This document shows, piece after piece, positions 1-16,618 of a stretch of DNA of 64,000 nt. How positions within the stretch are numbered: the first letter of the stretch is position 1; each line of letters starts with the position of its first letter. Location of the stretch: positions 1-64,000 of the forward strand of contig NC_049989.1 of NCBI RefSeq assembly GCF_000003815.2. Reading direction: 5' to 3'. This stretch comes from Branchiostoma floridae (Eukaryota > Chordata > Leptocardii > Amphioxiformes > Branchiostomatidae). The position numbers and the translations under genes are program-made. The notes beneath the pieces are model-generated. The model worked only from the letters and a program-made list of their open reading frames with translations. It did no database searches and had not been told where the DNA came from.

Positions 1-960
1 TGCATGCCTAAAATGATGCCAATACGTCGTCCCTTTCTGCAGTTATTCTCTGTGAAGTGTCTTGACAAAAATGCCCCTGCAGTTCCACAATTAAATGTAG
101 GGGGCTGAAACTTGCCCCAATTTGTCATGGCACTAAAAGCTATCTACCAACTGTCAAGACCATAGCATGTCTGAAACAAGAGATACATTAAAAAAACTGC
201 TATTATAGAATATTCTCATTAATTATGCAAATGTGCTCCTATTTTGCATAATTAGTGTCTTATCGTGTACAACATTGTCTAAGGTACCTACATACCAAAA
301 ATCATGAAAATCCGTTGTTCCCTTCTAGAGTTATCCTCTTCAGAAGTTTTTGACAAAAATGCCCCTGCTATCCCAAAACTAGACGCTAGGGGGCCCAAAC
401 TTATGTCATTTCTTCTAGAGCTATCTAACACTCAAAAATCGTGACCATAGCATGTTCAGAACACCGAGATAGCAAAACCGGAAGTTGCGCTGCAATACCA
501 AGGGGAGCCGCTAGGGGGCCCAAAGTCTAATCATTTCCAGCTTTCATCACACACTACCAACCCACCAAGTATGAAACAAATCCACCCAGCCGTTCTTGAG
601 TTCTCTTGTTTACACACACACAAACACACAGACACACAAACACAGGGTAAAATATAACCTCCATGACATTTCATGGATGTAATAACACCTTATTTCCTTG
701 ACCAATACTTATCTGATTAGCGCCTGCAGGGACGTGATGACCACGATATGAGAAACAAAAATTCAGGTTATATCTCATTTATTTTTCATTTCTTTGATTC
801 TACACTGCTTGCAATATCATATATTCAGGAGAGAAAACTTTAATCATATATAAGCACCGATAGAGAGACAGTTAATTGAGATTGACCTACCTTGTAGATG
901 AGTGTGTCTTCACGTAGCACATGAGTACAGATTTTTGACGTTATCTTTTGCCAGGTTTAA
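1..960. repeat. Dispersed repeat block, no gene
   Basis: I see no coding exon here. The block holds pieces of two dispersed families that recur in the window. One has the core GGGCCCAAA next to CCGCTAGG (about 500-525; related copies near 14340, 14470 and 20060). The other includes the stretch ATTCTCATTAATTATGCAAA near 210-240, which recurs almost unchanged near 56510. A short CA-rich run lies at 615-645. The last 60 bases are the 5' leader of the exon starting at 970. Confidence 0.6.
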
Positions 961-969
961 CGACCAACA

Positions 970-1603
970 ATGAAGACCCCAACACTAGTCCTGGCCGCCA
1001 TCTTGGCCATGGCTGTGGGTATGTACTGGATTTCCTACTCCCGATCTAATTGCAATGGCAAATGGTCTTGTGGATTGATGTATTTAGATTTCAAAAAACA
1101 GAAGATTACATCTAAGAAGTATATAAAATGTATATATCATTGCATGACCTGCCATATACATACCCGTGTTTATTGGGGTTGGAATATAGTGAAAAAGAAA
1201 GCTCATACTTTTAATTGTTTATTTGGTTATTTGCATACACGTTACTTCAATGCTGATTCCATGGTCAATAGCTTATATCAATTACCAAGACCAAACATTA
1301 CATGTTATCAAAATGGTAAGACATGCTGTCACGTGAGATCGTGCCATTGTTTTTCCCCAATTTGACAGAGAAATGATATAATTTGGAGAATAAATTTTCA
1401 ATTTTTTTGTTGAAACGGGTTCTGTTACATTGCATCTGTCACGGTTGCGTCTGTCATGGTTTCGGACTAAGCAGTTTGCATTAGTAGGAAGAGACAGTAC
1501 TTTAACTGAAGGCACAATAACATTGTTTTATCATCTTGTTGCAGTGGGGGATTCTGCCAACATGGAGAAGATTTTGCATCAGCTTCGATTGTTAGCAGGT
1601 CAG
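970..1603 (+). CDS. Secreted protein of unknown type, first two coding exons (partial)
   Basis: Exon 1 (970-1018) encodes MKTPTLVLAAILAMAV, a hydrophobic signal peptide, and ends at a GTATGT donor in phase 1. Exon 2 (1545-1603) follows a TTGTTGCAG acceptor, restores the frame, encodes about 20 residues containing MEKILHQLRLLAGQ, and ends at a GTAACG donor in phase 0. A signal-peptide exon closed by a phase-1 intron is typical of modular extracellular proteins. The amphipathic helix in exon 2 gives no family. The remaining exons should lie to the right, but the sequence breaks into a gap at 1640 and repeats, and the next genes seen are on the other strand. The product therefore cannot be named. 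The open frame through 970-1365 beyond exon 1 is intron read-through. Confidence 0.5.
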
Positions 1604-1639
1604 GTAACGTTTTATGTATCGTATTTAATCAAATTAATT

Positions 1640-1739
1640 NNNNNNNNNNNNNNNNNNNNNNNNNNNNNNNNNNNNNNNNNNNNNNNNNNNNNNNNNNNNN
1701 NNNNNNNNNNNNNNNNNNNNNNNNNNNNNNNNNNNNNNN
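1640..1739. other. Assembly gap (100 N)
   Basis: Exactly 100 N, the usual placeholder for a gap of unknown size. It may hide the next exons of the plus-strand gene at 970 and the missing last exons of the minus-strand kringle/lectin gene. Confidence 0.95.
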
Positions 1740-1740
1740 C

Positions 1741-1850
1741 CCTGGGAAGTAATCTCCGTTTAGGCTTCACACGTCTTTCGGAAGGGACGTATAGTGGGGT
1801 TCCCCTGTTCGAGGAGGTGCCTCGAGAAAGGGAAGGAATATCAACCCCTA
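1741..1850 (+). repeat. SINE body fragment
   Basis: The stretch with GGGACGTATAGTGGGG and TTCGAGGAGGTGCCTCGA resembles, in opposite orientation, the body next to the 5S-like head at 37595-37800. It is also distantly like the GGACGTTAAATGGAGGTCC segment of the tRNA-headed SINE at 38200. No polymerase III head is left here. Confidence 0.45.
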
Positions 1851-1964
1851 CGTGAAGAAAATATGCCCTGATACTGAAACAGCAAGGAAACTTGCTGACC
1901 CATGTTTCACAACAATGTGAACAACCACAACAATTTTGCTGTTTACCTACTGTCACTGAGAATA

Positions 1965-2172
1965 CTGTAAATGCAGAAATGTTCGCGGTGGATTAATGTT
2001 CGCGGTTTTCGCGGTGACAACTTCACCGCGAACTTAAATCCACCGCGAACATTTTTCTATTATGGTTTTAGATTGCAGTCTATGCTGTTACCGCGAACTT
2101 AAATCCACCGCGAAAAGTCATTTTTCCCGCTACCGCGAAATTAAATCCCCGCGAACTTAAATCCATTTACAG
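1965..2172. mobile_element. 208-bp TA-flanked MITE, copy 1
   Basis: The element begins CTGTAAATGC and ends ATTTACAG, flanked by TA on both sides, so it looks like a Tc1/mariner-type miniature element with a TA target duplication. The interior alternates GTTCGCGGTGG and its complement, so the whole can fold on itself. It encodes nothing. A second copy of exactly the same length, reversed, lies at 42596-42803. Confidence 0.75.
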
Positions 2173-2301
2173 TAATAAGTCATCATGTTAACAGTTGAAA
2201 ATCGCAATACACTGTGTGTCTTAATCTATCCTGACAAATTTCTAAATTTCTACCATTAAACTATTCTTGATCTGAAATTCCTACAGAAGAGAAAAACATA
2301 C

Positions 2302-7012
<4,711 letters not shown>

Positions 7013-7878
7013 CCTTCCACTGTGGGTACGGTATAAGTGAATGACATGCGTATGTAACAGCTGGTACTACACGAGCGGAGTATGAAAGCAACATTGTGCC
7101 ATCAAGGTCGGCCTTGGATTTAACGTTAATGTTCTACTCGGTGCTTTCATATGTTGACCGCTTAGGCAAAACAAGCCCACAATTTCAATGGTCCGTTATT
7201 TAGAATTCACCAAAAAAAGGTGCAACTGTAATGAGATGTGAAGTTGTATATAACACTGATTTTTGACAAGAGACAGTCCGTTTCTGACGTATATGATGGT
7301 GAAAAGTGAAAGCGCTCCAACATTTAAAAGCTCCTTGGTTTAATGAAGTTGTGTAAAAGAGCGCGGTCACATTTGCCATAGGAAGTCGAAGTTTTTTTTT
7401 TCTTCAAGCAGGTTGTGACAGAAACAGAACTAACCGCCGACAAAGATCTAAGGCAGTCTTTTCGGTAACAAGACAAGTTGAAGTTTGTGCGACACATGCG
7501 TGACTATGCCAAATAAATAACGTATTTTTGAAAGCCTGTCTCGAATATATATTCTGATAACCTACCTCATGAGCGGAGTATTTCCCGAAGATCGTGTACC
7601 GAAGCGCTGTCCCTGTTTTCCACAACTGGCCCGCTAGTTTGTCCCGTTACTATTTTATCGGCTGTTTCTTGGGAAGACACAAAACACACCTGGTATCCAA
7701 GAACTTAATTACCTTTTAGTCACAATTTTGGAGATTTGCAGCATGCCATTGTCATCGCGAATAGTAACGGGTGGCGGAAAGCTGCTTTTTAACGAATGAC
7801 CAATCAATCAGATTTACAAAGTTGTGTTAAGTCTAATGAGCGAGGCTGTTGCTAGGTGTGTTTAAAGGAGCGATTTGG

Positions 7879-7911
7879 TGAGTCACAAATGACGTCACAT
7901 AGTCACGTCAA
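7879..7911. promoter_or_regulatory. AP-1 plus CRE motif cluster
   Basis: TGAGTCA (7879-7885), a perfect CRE TGACGTCA (7890-7897) and a further CACGTCA (about 7905-7911) fall within 33 bp, roughly 0.9 kb upstream of the kringle/lectin start codon. Motif presence is direct; a regulatory role is inference. Confidence 0.35.
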
Positions 7912-9046
7912 TCATCGCTTGCTTGTAATGACAAAGGACACAACAGCAAGTCCGTAGTTTCACTTTGTGGTTATCTTCTAATATCTAACGTTATTATCAT
8001 AAATATCATTATTTTCATTCATTCATCAAATGAATCTGTCCAGATATGCAGCTCATGACTCTTCAGTACAAACCTGGTGCGTCATGCCATGAGGCGGTTT
8101 ATTTGTATGGCATACAAATAAACCAAGGTGGTTGTTCCTTTTTCAACCTCCTTGAATAAAACAAACCAAAACAAACAAAATTATCTATTTCGGGTAGATG
8201 GTGTTTAAATGCAACTGATTTCAAGAGATTCGATATAAGTATTTCATTTAGATGTGACAACTCTCACAGTGCAAAAATGGGTGGACAGCTAAAATATTGC
8301 TTCGTTATAAGCGAAACCCACGATTGGCCCCACCTTATATAACGGTTTTACTCCTATTAGCTTTTATTATTTAAGTAAGTAGAATCATAAGATTTATGTT
8401 GTATTTCTATTTTGTAGCTTTTAGTTAGTGACTTTGTGGTTGACCGTAGGAAATTCACTGCACTTTTTGTCGCACCAATAAGACTTCATTCTTCTCGTCC
8501 AAGGAGTCTTCTTTACTCAACTTACGTGTATGCCACAACAGCCTCAATAAATCGTTACTATGGACGAGAGGAAAAGAGGTATAATTCTAAATGAATTAAA
8601 AAGCAGTGAATTGTCAAAAGCGCACGAAACCAGCTGTCATGCTGTCATGAGTCATGTACCGTGGGAATTGATATAAGCTGGAAATCGTCGATTTGTGGAA
8701 TTCCTGACAACGCCTGGAGATCCTGCATGGGAAGGAATGTGGGAATTTTGTACTAAGACAGATGTTACTATATGAGCGACCGTGATGATGTCACGGTGAC
8801 GCAGTGGTAGGCAAAAAAAACCCTGAAAAAGCAGGTGTTTGGCAAAAGATTGATTTACACATTAACTAGTAATTTGAGTTGACAATCTAAATATCAATTT
8901 TTAATCCAATCTACTGACGTCCTGATAGTCATCAACCGTCCAATGCCCCGCGGCCCGGATATAAACAACAGCGATCCCTCGTATACATGGATGTTCTGAC
9001 AATTCAACTCTGTCAGTGTACCTTTTGACAACCGTAATTGTACCGA

Positions 9047-9085
9047 CCGGAAGTATTCAAAATTGAAAGGCCGGAAGTGACGTCA
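9047..9085. promoter_or_regulatory. Two ETS sites plus CRE
   Basis: CCGGAAGT occurs at 9047-9054 and 9071-9078, the second overlapping a perfect CRE TGACGTCA at 9078-9085. Such ETS/CRE pairs are common in CpG-rich core promoters. No first exon could be assigned to it. Confidence 0.35.
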
Positions 9086-9876
9086 CACTGGTTATGGTGT
9101 TTGGCCCAGAATATAGAGGGTCCTCTGACATGCCACCACTGCTGTGCCCTTGGGAAATGCACTTTATACTTGATCACTCCAAATTTGTAAAAATGGGTAC
9201 CTCGCTTCCAATGGGGAGGTAAAAGTTGGATGGGCTCTACCTCCCAACACCGATTGAAATCAAATACTAGTATGTGTGTATGTTTGGATTATGAATTGTC
9301 TATTAGAAAATTTACAAAATTAACCAAAATAAGCGCTAAAACAATTCTATCACAGTTAAAAAGCTGTAAAAGTAATTTTTGTATGAAAGCCTTAAGTGCT
9401 GGATTCTTGGCATCAGTTGTTTGAAATTCCCATACTCAATGAGATCCTACACTGCAGTTACCCGTCTGATCGCTAGGTAAAGAATTGGCAATCGTAGAAT
9501 TGCAAAATTGTGCTGTTTTCGGAAATGGGAAAATGCCGGTTTTAAGCATTGACCGTTCAAGTACCAGCAAAAATAGTGATCAGAGTCTCTGTCAACAAAA
9601 TGCCAGATTGCTAATTCCCTATCCTACTTTGCCACTACCAAACTCATATGCCTGCTATTTAAAAGAAACATGCCAAAAACAGGGTGAAGAAATTGCTAGA
9701 GCTGTTAGGCCTCCACAGAGGTACATAGAGGTACGTTGAATGAGGCTTGGGGGCATCTAAAACTCGCTGGATTATCGAGATAATTCCGGGCTTTTTATTA
9801 CCGGAAATGTCATTTTGAGCACTCAGATTCGTCGGTCGATCAATATTCCCCATAATAGAATGTTTCTTCACTCATT

Positions 9877-9976
9877 NNNNNNNNNNNNNNNNNNNNNNNN
9901 NNNNNNNNNNNNNNNNNNNNNNNNNNNNNNNNNNNNNNNNNNNNNNNNNNNNNNNNNNNNNNNNNNNNNNNNNNNN
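9877..9976. other. Assembly gap (100 N)
   Basis: Placeholder-size gap. It may hide downstream exons of the minus-strand gene that starts at 11051. Confidence 0.95.
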
Positions 9977-10930
9977 ACTTTGAACATCTAAATTGTAAGT
10001 AACTTTAAACTGCCAGAGTTTCAGCCCAATAAAACACTCTCAGCGCCAGGGTATGAACAGACTGACCAGACAGACGAAAATAAATCCTCGAACAAGGTTC
10101 ATTCGTATCTTCCGGGTCTGGCAGGAAGTTGTTAAACTAAAATAAGAATAGGCTCGATGGCTGATTGCACACAAAGTAAAACAGTTTAACAGTTTTACAG
10201 CTTGAAGAAAACAAACGCTCCTACAGTACCTGCATCTGCTTGATAATTATTAAATCGTATGCCCTACTTGAATAAAAAAAGTTCACTGCAATAATAAATG
10301 TACCCACATCACAAGGAGCTTATACTTTTTTAAACTTACACCTGAAAATTGTTAATGACATTACATGAAGTCATTCAACAATTTTCAGTCATGATGAAAA
10401 TTTTCTGAATGGAAGGTGTGATTATTGTCATTTTCTGAAAAATAGAAGCAAGCTCTGTTTTTACCTGGAATCAATTCACAATACCAGTCCACTTTGGGGG
10501 ATAATGTACTGTTAAGAGGATGTTCCATTTTTGCGCAGGGGTGATTTGGGACAGTCCAATGTTGCGTGGGAAGGGGTATGGCTGAAATATGCTGTATTTG
10601 CTCTTAAGCAAATGTCGGCCTTTCTAGTTGTTGTTGTTTTGTTGGGGCGGGGCCCTTTATTGACAGTTTTATTGTTACACACTATGATTTTTGTATCTTC
10701 ACACAAAAATTCTTTAACTCAAGAAACAGCTTACAGTTACAAGTAAAACCCTTTGTGTTCACGATTAACGGTACAGGGGACAATTCAGTGGGCTGGGTTA
10801 TCCTTGTCAACAAGTCCGGATGGATATGATGATAAAGTGAATCTACTGTTGACAGATAAAAACGTCTTTTAGGCCAATGGTTTGACAAAATGTCGGCCCC
10901 TAAACCTTTTACACAACAACACAGCTTATC
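9977..10930. other. Non-coding; contains a reversed repeat end
   Basis: No supported exon. At about 10588-10635 lies, reversed, the motif AACTAGAAAGGCCGACATTT plus GCTTAAGAGCAAATACAGCA. The same motif begins the repeat arrays at 11978 and 46605. Confidence 0.5.
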
Positions 10931-10940
10931 ATTAACTTAC

Positions 10941-11051
10941 CAAGGTCAAAAAGGACACTTGATGCATCTCTGACATCTGAAGAAAGCTTTCTGACGCTTG
11001 TTTCGTCTCTCCGTAAACTTCTGACATGTTTTCTCCGCGAGATCCAAGCAT
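10941..11051 (-). CDS. First coding exon of an unidentified gene
   Basis: On the minus strand two in-frame start codons (11051 and 11027) open a frame that reads MSEVYGETKQASESF and ends in FLTL at a consensus GTAAGT donor (10941|10940) in phase 0. There is no signal peptide, so a cytosolic or nuclear product is likely. The exon lies 60-160 bp downstream of a cluster of three CCAAT boxes and an RFX-like X-box, as expected of a real transcription start region. Later exons should lie below 10900 but none was recognised; a gap begins at 9976. The family is unknown to me. Confidence 0.45.
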
Positions 11052-11108
11052 AGAATGACCAGGGCAACTTGACGTTGTCAACAAAACAACAGAAGTTGTG
11101 CGTCTCCC

Positions 11109-11208
11109 GTCACTATGGAAACATTGTGGCAACCAATAAGAGACGATGTAGATTGACCGTACTGGCCAATCATAGGAACGCTCACATCACCGCTTGTTGT
11201 TGGCCAAT
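11109..11208 (-). promoter_or_regulatory. X-box plus three CCAAT boxes (NF-Y/RFX-like promoter)
   Basis: An imperfect RFX X-box GTCACTATGGAAAC (11109-11122) is followed by CCAAT at 11133-11137, 11166-11170 and 11204-11208, the last two as GGCCAATCA. Spacings are 33 and 38 bp. The cluster sits immediately upstream of the minus-strand exon ending at 11051. Spaced CCAAT boxes recruit NF-Y; RFX sites next to them occur in ciliary and MHC-type promoters. The function here is inferred. Confidence 0.45.
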
Positions 11209-11229
11209 CAGAGGCGTGGTGACATAACA

Positions 11230-11975
11230 ATTGGACTATTCCACCCAGACGAGTGGAAGGGGGAACCATTGCAAAGTTCTAGAACCAAAGATATTAAAGC
11301 TTTCCGTTTGACACAGTTTTTGTTGTTGAATGCATCTGAAGCTTTACCAAAAGATCTCAAGTTGTATTCACCCTTTTCTTTTTTGAACATCGACTTTGAT
11401 GTTCGTTACACAAAACAAATGCCATCAGTGGTGAACAATGCAAAGTAACGTTAACTAACGTTACTTGTCACATAATCATGCGTTATCGTTAGCTTGAGGG
11501 ACATTTGACATTAAAGCGATTTATAACGTTGAATGATGTACAAAATCTTATTTCACATGTAAGTACTAACGATTGAAGTTACCACCGCTTTCCTGTGGTT
11601 CAGATGTCTTGATACAGATGATAGACCTTTCCTTGGTGCTGAAAAGCCTTCTATTGTATGCTCTGAATTCACAACCACCGAAATTCATTTGCTGTAACGT
11701 TACGTTGGCGTTTTCTGCTCATTCCTTCAGGCACTTATGAAATCAGTTACTGACCACTGACATGCCCCGTGTTGTGGTGTATTGACCATTGAGCGAGTGT
11801 GCTTTTACTTAAATGTATGTAGCTCAGCAAAAATATTTGTGTGAACATACAACCATAAGGGCTTGCAATAACGTTACACATGTCAACACACGTATCACGA
11901 GCGCCCCCTAGCGGATGTATGTACAGTTGGGAACTATGATCAATAACTATGTCGAAGATGGTTGTTGAACAATCA
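11230..11975. other. Non-coding, upstream side of the CCAAT promoter
   Basis: Nothing codes here that I can support. Several GTTAACGTTA/TAACGTTAC strings occur between 11440 and 11880. A GCGCCCCCTAGCGG phrase at 11908 links it to the dispersed CCCCCTAG repeat family. Confidence 0.4.
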
Positions 11976-11977
11976 GT

Positions 11978-13040
11978 TTAGAACTAGAAAGGCCAACATT
12001 TGCTTAGGAGCAAATACAGCAATCCATCTTCATCCTTGAAAAAATCCCCAACTTCAACAATTTGAAGTAATGTTTGCTCAAAGGAAAATGAAGTACTGTG
12101 GGTACTTGTCCTACACACCTTCATGCCGAATTTTAGGTCATTTGGTTTAAATATAAGGGCATAGGAGCCAAAAATATACATTTTTTAGTTAAAAATGGCT
12201 AAAAATCCCACAATAACTCATTTTATAAGTGCTCTATGAAGAAAGTGTTGATGGGGTCCTGTTGTCATATGTCCAATTTACCTTGGTACCAAATTTCAGG
12301 TCATTTGGTTTACATACAAGGGCATAGAAGCCAAAAATATAAATTTTTAGTAAAAAATGACTGAAAACCCCAAAATAACTAATTTTTAAGTAATCTATGA
12401 AGAAAGTGTCAATGGAGTCCTGTGAGCATTTGTTCAATGCACCTATGTACCAAATTCCAGGTCATTTGGTTTCTATACAAGGGCATAGGAGCAAAAAATA
12501 TACATTTTTAGTCAAAAATGGCCAAAAACCCTAAAATAACTCATTTTTGGAGTAAACATTGAATAAAGCGTTGATTGTATTCTGTGGTCATATGTCAAAC
12601 GCACCTATGTACCAAATTTCAGGTCATTTGGTTTACATACAAAGGCATAGGAGCCAAAAATATACATTTTTAGTAAAAAATGGCCAAAAACCCTAAAAAT
12701 GACTAACTTTTGAAGTGATCTATGAAGAAGGTGTTGATGGTTCTCTGTGCTCGTACGTCCAATGCACCTCTGTACCAAATTTCAGGTCATTAGCTTGTAA
12801 TACCAGGGCACAGGGGCCCAAAATATACATATTTTGTCTAAAAATGACCAAAAACCCTAAATATCATAAAATCTAAGGCCTCTATCAAGAAAGTGAAAAA
12901 AAGTCTGAGGGTATTTGCTATTTCTACCACCCTGCCAAATTTAAGCTCATTTGGCCAAAAAATGAAAAAATTAATCCCATTTAAAGATTTGACAGGAGAA
13001 GAAGAAGAAGAGACAAAGGAAAAGCAACATAATGCAATCC
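11978..13040 (+). repeat. Satellite-like repeat array, copy 1 (about 170-190 bp units)
   Basis: The block opens with CTAGAAAGGCCAACATTTGC and continues with five to six degenerate units. Each carries AGGTCATTTGGTT, 'aagggcatagga-gcc-aaaaatatacat' and 'atgaagaaagtgttgat'. It closes with GACAGGAGAAGAAGAAGAAG. The same opening, units and closing string recur at 46605-47945, so this is a defined repeat family rather than chance low complexity. It carries no open frame of note. Confidence 0.75.
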
Positions 13041-13110
13041 CATACTGTAGTATGGATTGCAATATAACATTCCCATACTGTAGTATGGATTGCAATATAA
13101 AAAGGGCCGA
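13030..13110. repeat. Tandem palindromic 31-33-bp unit
   Basis: CCCATACTGTAGTATGGATT occurs twice in direct tandem. Each unit contains the perfect palindrome CATACTGTAGTATG. It directly abuts the end of the preceding repeat array. Confidence 0.7.
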
Positions 13111-13319
13111 GCATATACAAGAGAAAATGTATTACTAACAAAAATTGTTTATCAAGGAATAGTTTGAAGAAATAAATTGAGCATCTATCTAAATTCTCTC
13201 GCCGGCGCCAATACCAAGGAGGTTAAAGAATTAACCTCCTTGCCAATACAGACACGTATATACACATCATGACATACTGTACTTAATGTATCAGGTAAAG
13301 CTTCTGTCTCTGTCTTTTT

Positions 13320-13715
13320 CTTGGCCTTTAATATGCATAAGTACGCCGTGTTTGTTGCCACCGACTATGATGATTAGAATGGTAAATAAACCAAGACCAA
13401 ACTAACAGCTGTTTTTATCCATTAAAAAGATAACTACACATAACGTTACCCCCCCCCCCCTTTTTTTGAAGACAGAATTTTCACAATAATGTTGGTAGTG
13501 CCGAATCACTGTGGTCACCTGTTACTAGGTATTGCTGGCTCGTGTCCCTAAATATACAACCTGTACCAAACAGCCACACAACTGTCATACACATAAGAAA
13601 TAAGGCTTTACAAAACACTACAAATATTGGTCTTCAAATGTTTGTTGAGTAGAAGATCGGCCATAGAAAAAAAAAACATAAGCATCACCGCTTTTGTTTT
13701 CCCCAGGGAGTGTGA
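13320..13715 (+). repeat. 390-bp dispersed repeat, copy 1
   Basis: This segment is matched in reverse orientation at 43125-43505, with shared strings such as CTCGTGTCCCTAAATATACA and CAAAACACTACAAATATTGG. The two copies lie 30 kb apart; the second sits between two SRCR exons. A 111-codon minus-strand frame spans 13618-13953, but half of it is inside the repeat, so I do not call it a gene. Confidence 0.75.
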
Positions 13716-13984
13716 CCTCGAAGGTGGCAGACGAGCGAACGCCCAAAAGATTTGTCACTCCAAGGAGCTTTTTGGTCACTCTAACAAATGATTCGTACCG
13801 TCTATAAACATTAAACTTCACAGAGTGACATGTCGAATATGTTTCCCAATACGTACACAGAGATTTTCTTGTGATTCTGGCGTTGTCGTTTTTATCTTCG
13901 CCAGCGAAGATTATAAGATTGCTTACTTGGGTCTGTATGTAGGTCAACAGCATATAAGTCGAGAAATTGTGGATGGAATTTTTT

Positions 13985-14600
13985 TATTTTTTGTAGGTGT
14001 GTAGCGGTTGTCGAAAGGCATGCCTAGTTTGAAAATGGTTTACCTGGCGTTTTCCTACGGTACAGCAGCGACCTTTGTATTTTTTCGAGGTTTGTTTCGA
14101 GAAGCATAACTCAAAATGCAGCTGGGCGATTTCTACGATATTTGGTAGGTGTGTAGCGGTTGTGTAAAGGATTGTCATGTGCGAGAATGGTTTAGCTAGC
14201 TTTTACCTATGGTGCTGTAGCTGGCTTTGTATGTAATTGCGTTTGTCTGTTAACACGATAACTCGAGATGTTCTACATGGATGCTAATGATATTTTGTTG
14301 ATAGGTAGGGGACACAGAAAGGAAGGTCAAGTTCGATAATGGGCCTCCTAGCGACTTGTTTTGGTACTACAAGTGAGCGTCAAAGCTTGCGCCTAAATTT
14401 TCCAGAAGTGCCATGTTCATGATTTTTAAGTGGTGGATAGCTGTTGGGACTAGGAGTAAATGGTGTAATTTTGGGCCCCCTAGCAGCTTGTTTGGAACTG
14501 CAGTGGGTCTTATAGTTTGTAACTTTTAAAAAGGATAACTGCAGAGGGGATTGATGGATATTCTTTGCTTTTGGTAGGTAGGTACTTAGGGTGATTATCA
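13985..14600 (+). repeat. Degenerate tandem repeat, about 152-156 bp
   Basis: The phrase GGTAGGTGTGTAGCGGTTGT or a variant recurs at 13994, 14146, 14302 and 14574. Each unit contains an 'aactc-a-atg' and a 'gggcc-cctagc' phrase. It belongs to the same dispersed family as 19627-20120. Confidence 0.6.
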
Positions 14601-14619
14601 ACATAATGAGATGCTAATT

Positions 14620-16240
14620 ATGTAAATTGCGATCTACTTAATATAATTACTTTGGGATTCTTATCATGGAGAGAACCACATCCCTTACAAAAGTGGTGTG
14701 CAGTGCAACATGACACTGGCACCATTGTCACCCTAGTCCAGCACTAATGTGTGGACCATTAATCTTCATTTATCATTCAAGCCCTTCAGACAGAAGCAGA
14801 AGCCTGATCTCCTTTCCCTGACAAGGGCCAGTCACACCAAATTAACCCCCTGCCCTCAGTCTCCGGGTCTTAGCACAGACAAATCAAAGGTGGAGCAGAA
14901 CTAATCGTCATGCCATGGCAGGGTGTTACACCCCTGCCCGTTTGAGGCATAAGACATGGTCACGTAAAAAAAAGATTAAAACATCGCGGTGGGCCAAATC
15001 AGGCTGTCAAAGGTGCCAACGTAATCCTCATGAGTTGTTCGATCGCATACAGTACGCTTAATGATTCAAATACTATTTCGGGATGAGATTTGAAGAGTCA
15101 AAGTTGGCCTTCAAACTGGCTCTTTTTGCCTGATTTTGGCCTCGATTTCACACTGCATGGGGGTTTCCGTGCAACCGATTACGACAATATCATATACTTC
15201 CGGGTTGTACGAGTGCGGTCATAGAACGCGGGTGGTATCGTATCTTGTCTCGGTTTGTGCTAGGTTGTAGAGGAGGATCTAAGTAAGGCTTATGAATATA
15301 CTAATACTTGGAGATTAGCAATTACTATGCCTGTCAATCAGCTATTTTGTCTTTGCGGGGCTATGAATGGGGGGATCTGAGTAGCCTGACGTGATAGCCA
15401 GGCCAGGTAGACTGTGTAAAATACCTCTGACTTAACTCGCGATTGCAAAACTTTACTTACTATTTTCATGAGATGGACACAAACATTCACCAAGGCGGGG
15501 CCGTAACAATCCTTACGTATGACCCTTAGGTAACCCTTAGATGACCTATTATCTAATATATAGGCCAGTCACTCAAAGTTTGTTTATTATTTCTTTTTTT
15601 ACGAAAAGACTGCAATGTACATTTTGTAGAGTGAAATCTTACATAAAACTAAAGACCTAGCCTAACCTAGCCTAACTAAAGACCTTATATCCAGCTTTGC
15701 TATATTAACATCTCGTATTAAGCTGTATTTGGTGCTTATCCGGCCCATTATAGCCATAATTACATACATTAATCATTCAAAAACAACGACCTTCGATAAA
15801 GAATGTTTATTTGGCGAAGAATGTGTGTTCGAGGAACTCTAGNNNNNNNNNNNNNNNNNNNNNNNNNNNNNNNNNNNNNNNNNNNNNNNNNNNNNNNNNN
15901 NNNNNNNNNNNNNNNNNNNNNNNNNNNNNNNNNNNNNNNNNNNNNNNNNNNNNNNNNNNNNNCATTTGATTTTTTGTTATCGAGGAACTGATAGGAATAC
16001 TTTACACATTTTGAGTCGCGTGAAGAAAGTTACGATTACGCATGGGTGCAGTCTGTGTACTTTTCATAAGCCCGTATATGGACGAGCATGGTCCTATGTG
16101 AGACTCCTGATGAGAATTTAATCTTACGACGACATGAAATGAAGTCTCTCAAAATGGTAAGAACTATTGATTTGTGTCAAAGTGATTGCATATAGATTTC
16201 TCACTGAGAGCATATTGGTGAAGACCGCACAACAGCTTAC
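14620..16240. other. Non-coding stretch
   Basis: No exon is supported on either strand. It includes a 22-bp imperfect hairpin near 14921-14945 (GGCAGGGTGTTACACCCC), a CCTAGCCTAACCTAGCCTAA run at 15658-15680, and the gap at 15843-15962. Confidence 0.4.
15843..15962. other. Assembly gap (120 N)
   Basis: 120 unresolved bases, not the standard 100-base placeholder, so perhaps a sized gap. Confidence 0.95.
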
Positions 16241-16618
16241 CATTTAGAGATAAGCCAAGGCACGTCCGAGAGTGCAGACATGGCAGGCCGTTCCTGTCCG
16301 CTGACACGCGACGAGCACTCGGTAGCATGTGACCAAATTCTCCCAGGCCCTATGAACTTCTACAGGAGCGTCCAATGAGTAAACTGTGACAGCGCATTTC
16401 AAGTCTATTTGTCTCCGCCCAGCGGAGGTCTTGAAACTGCAGCCGACGCACAATCAGTATCCGACCGAACAAACACCGTGATCCATTGAACTCATACAGG
16501 CTCAAAACTGATGTCAAACATTCACAATTGTTAACTTGTTGACATGCACAGAAGAATCTTTACGTCGTTTCCAACACTATGACGTACTACTTTGTACCAC
16601 TTTGATACTGTTTGGAAC

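Larger units (their letters stand above)
7020..9876. other. Long non-coding stretch upstream of the kringle/lectin gene
   Basis: I find no exon with both splice sites and an extended frame in either strand. The stretch holds two promoter-like motif clusters (separate entries), a perfect short palindrome GGTTTATTTGTATG / CATACAAATAAACC at about 8097-8125, and a SINE-like phrase (GTGCCCTTGGGAAATGCACT) near 9145. The 84-codon open frame at 9485-9739 has no recognisable content and is probably chance. Confidence 0.5.

Noticed and set aside
13618-13953. 111-codon minus-strand frame
   Set aside because: Half lies in a dispersed repeat that recurs at 43125-43505; no domain.
16244-16453. 69-codon minus-strand frame with several cysteines
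   Set aside because: No recognisable motif, no splice context.
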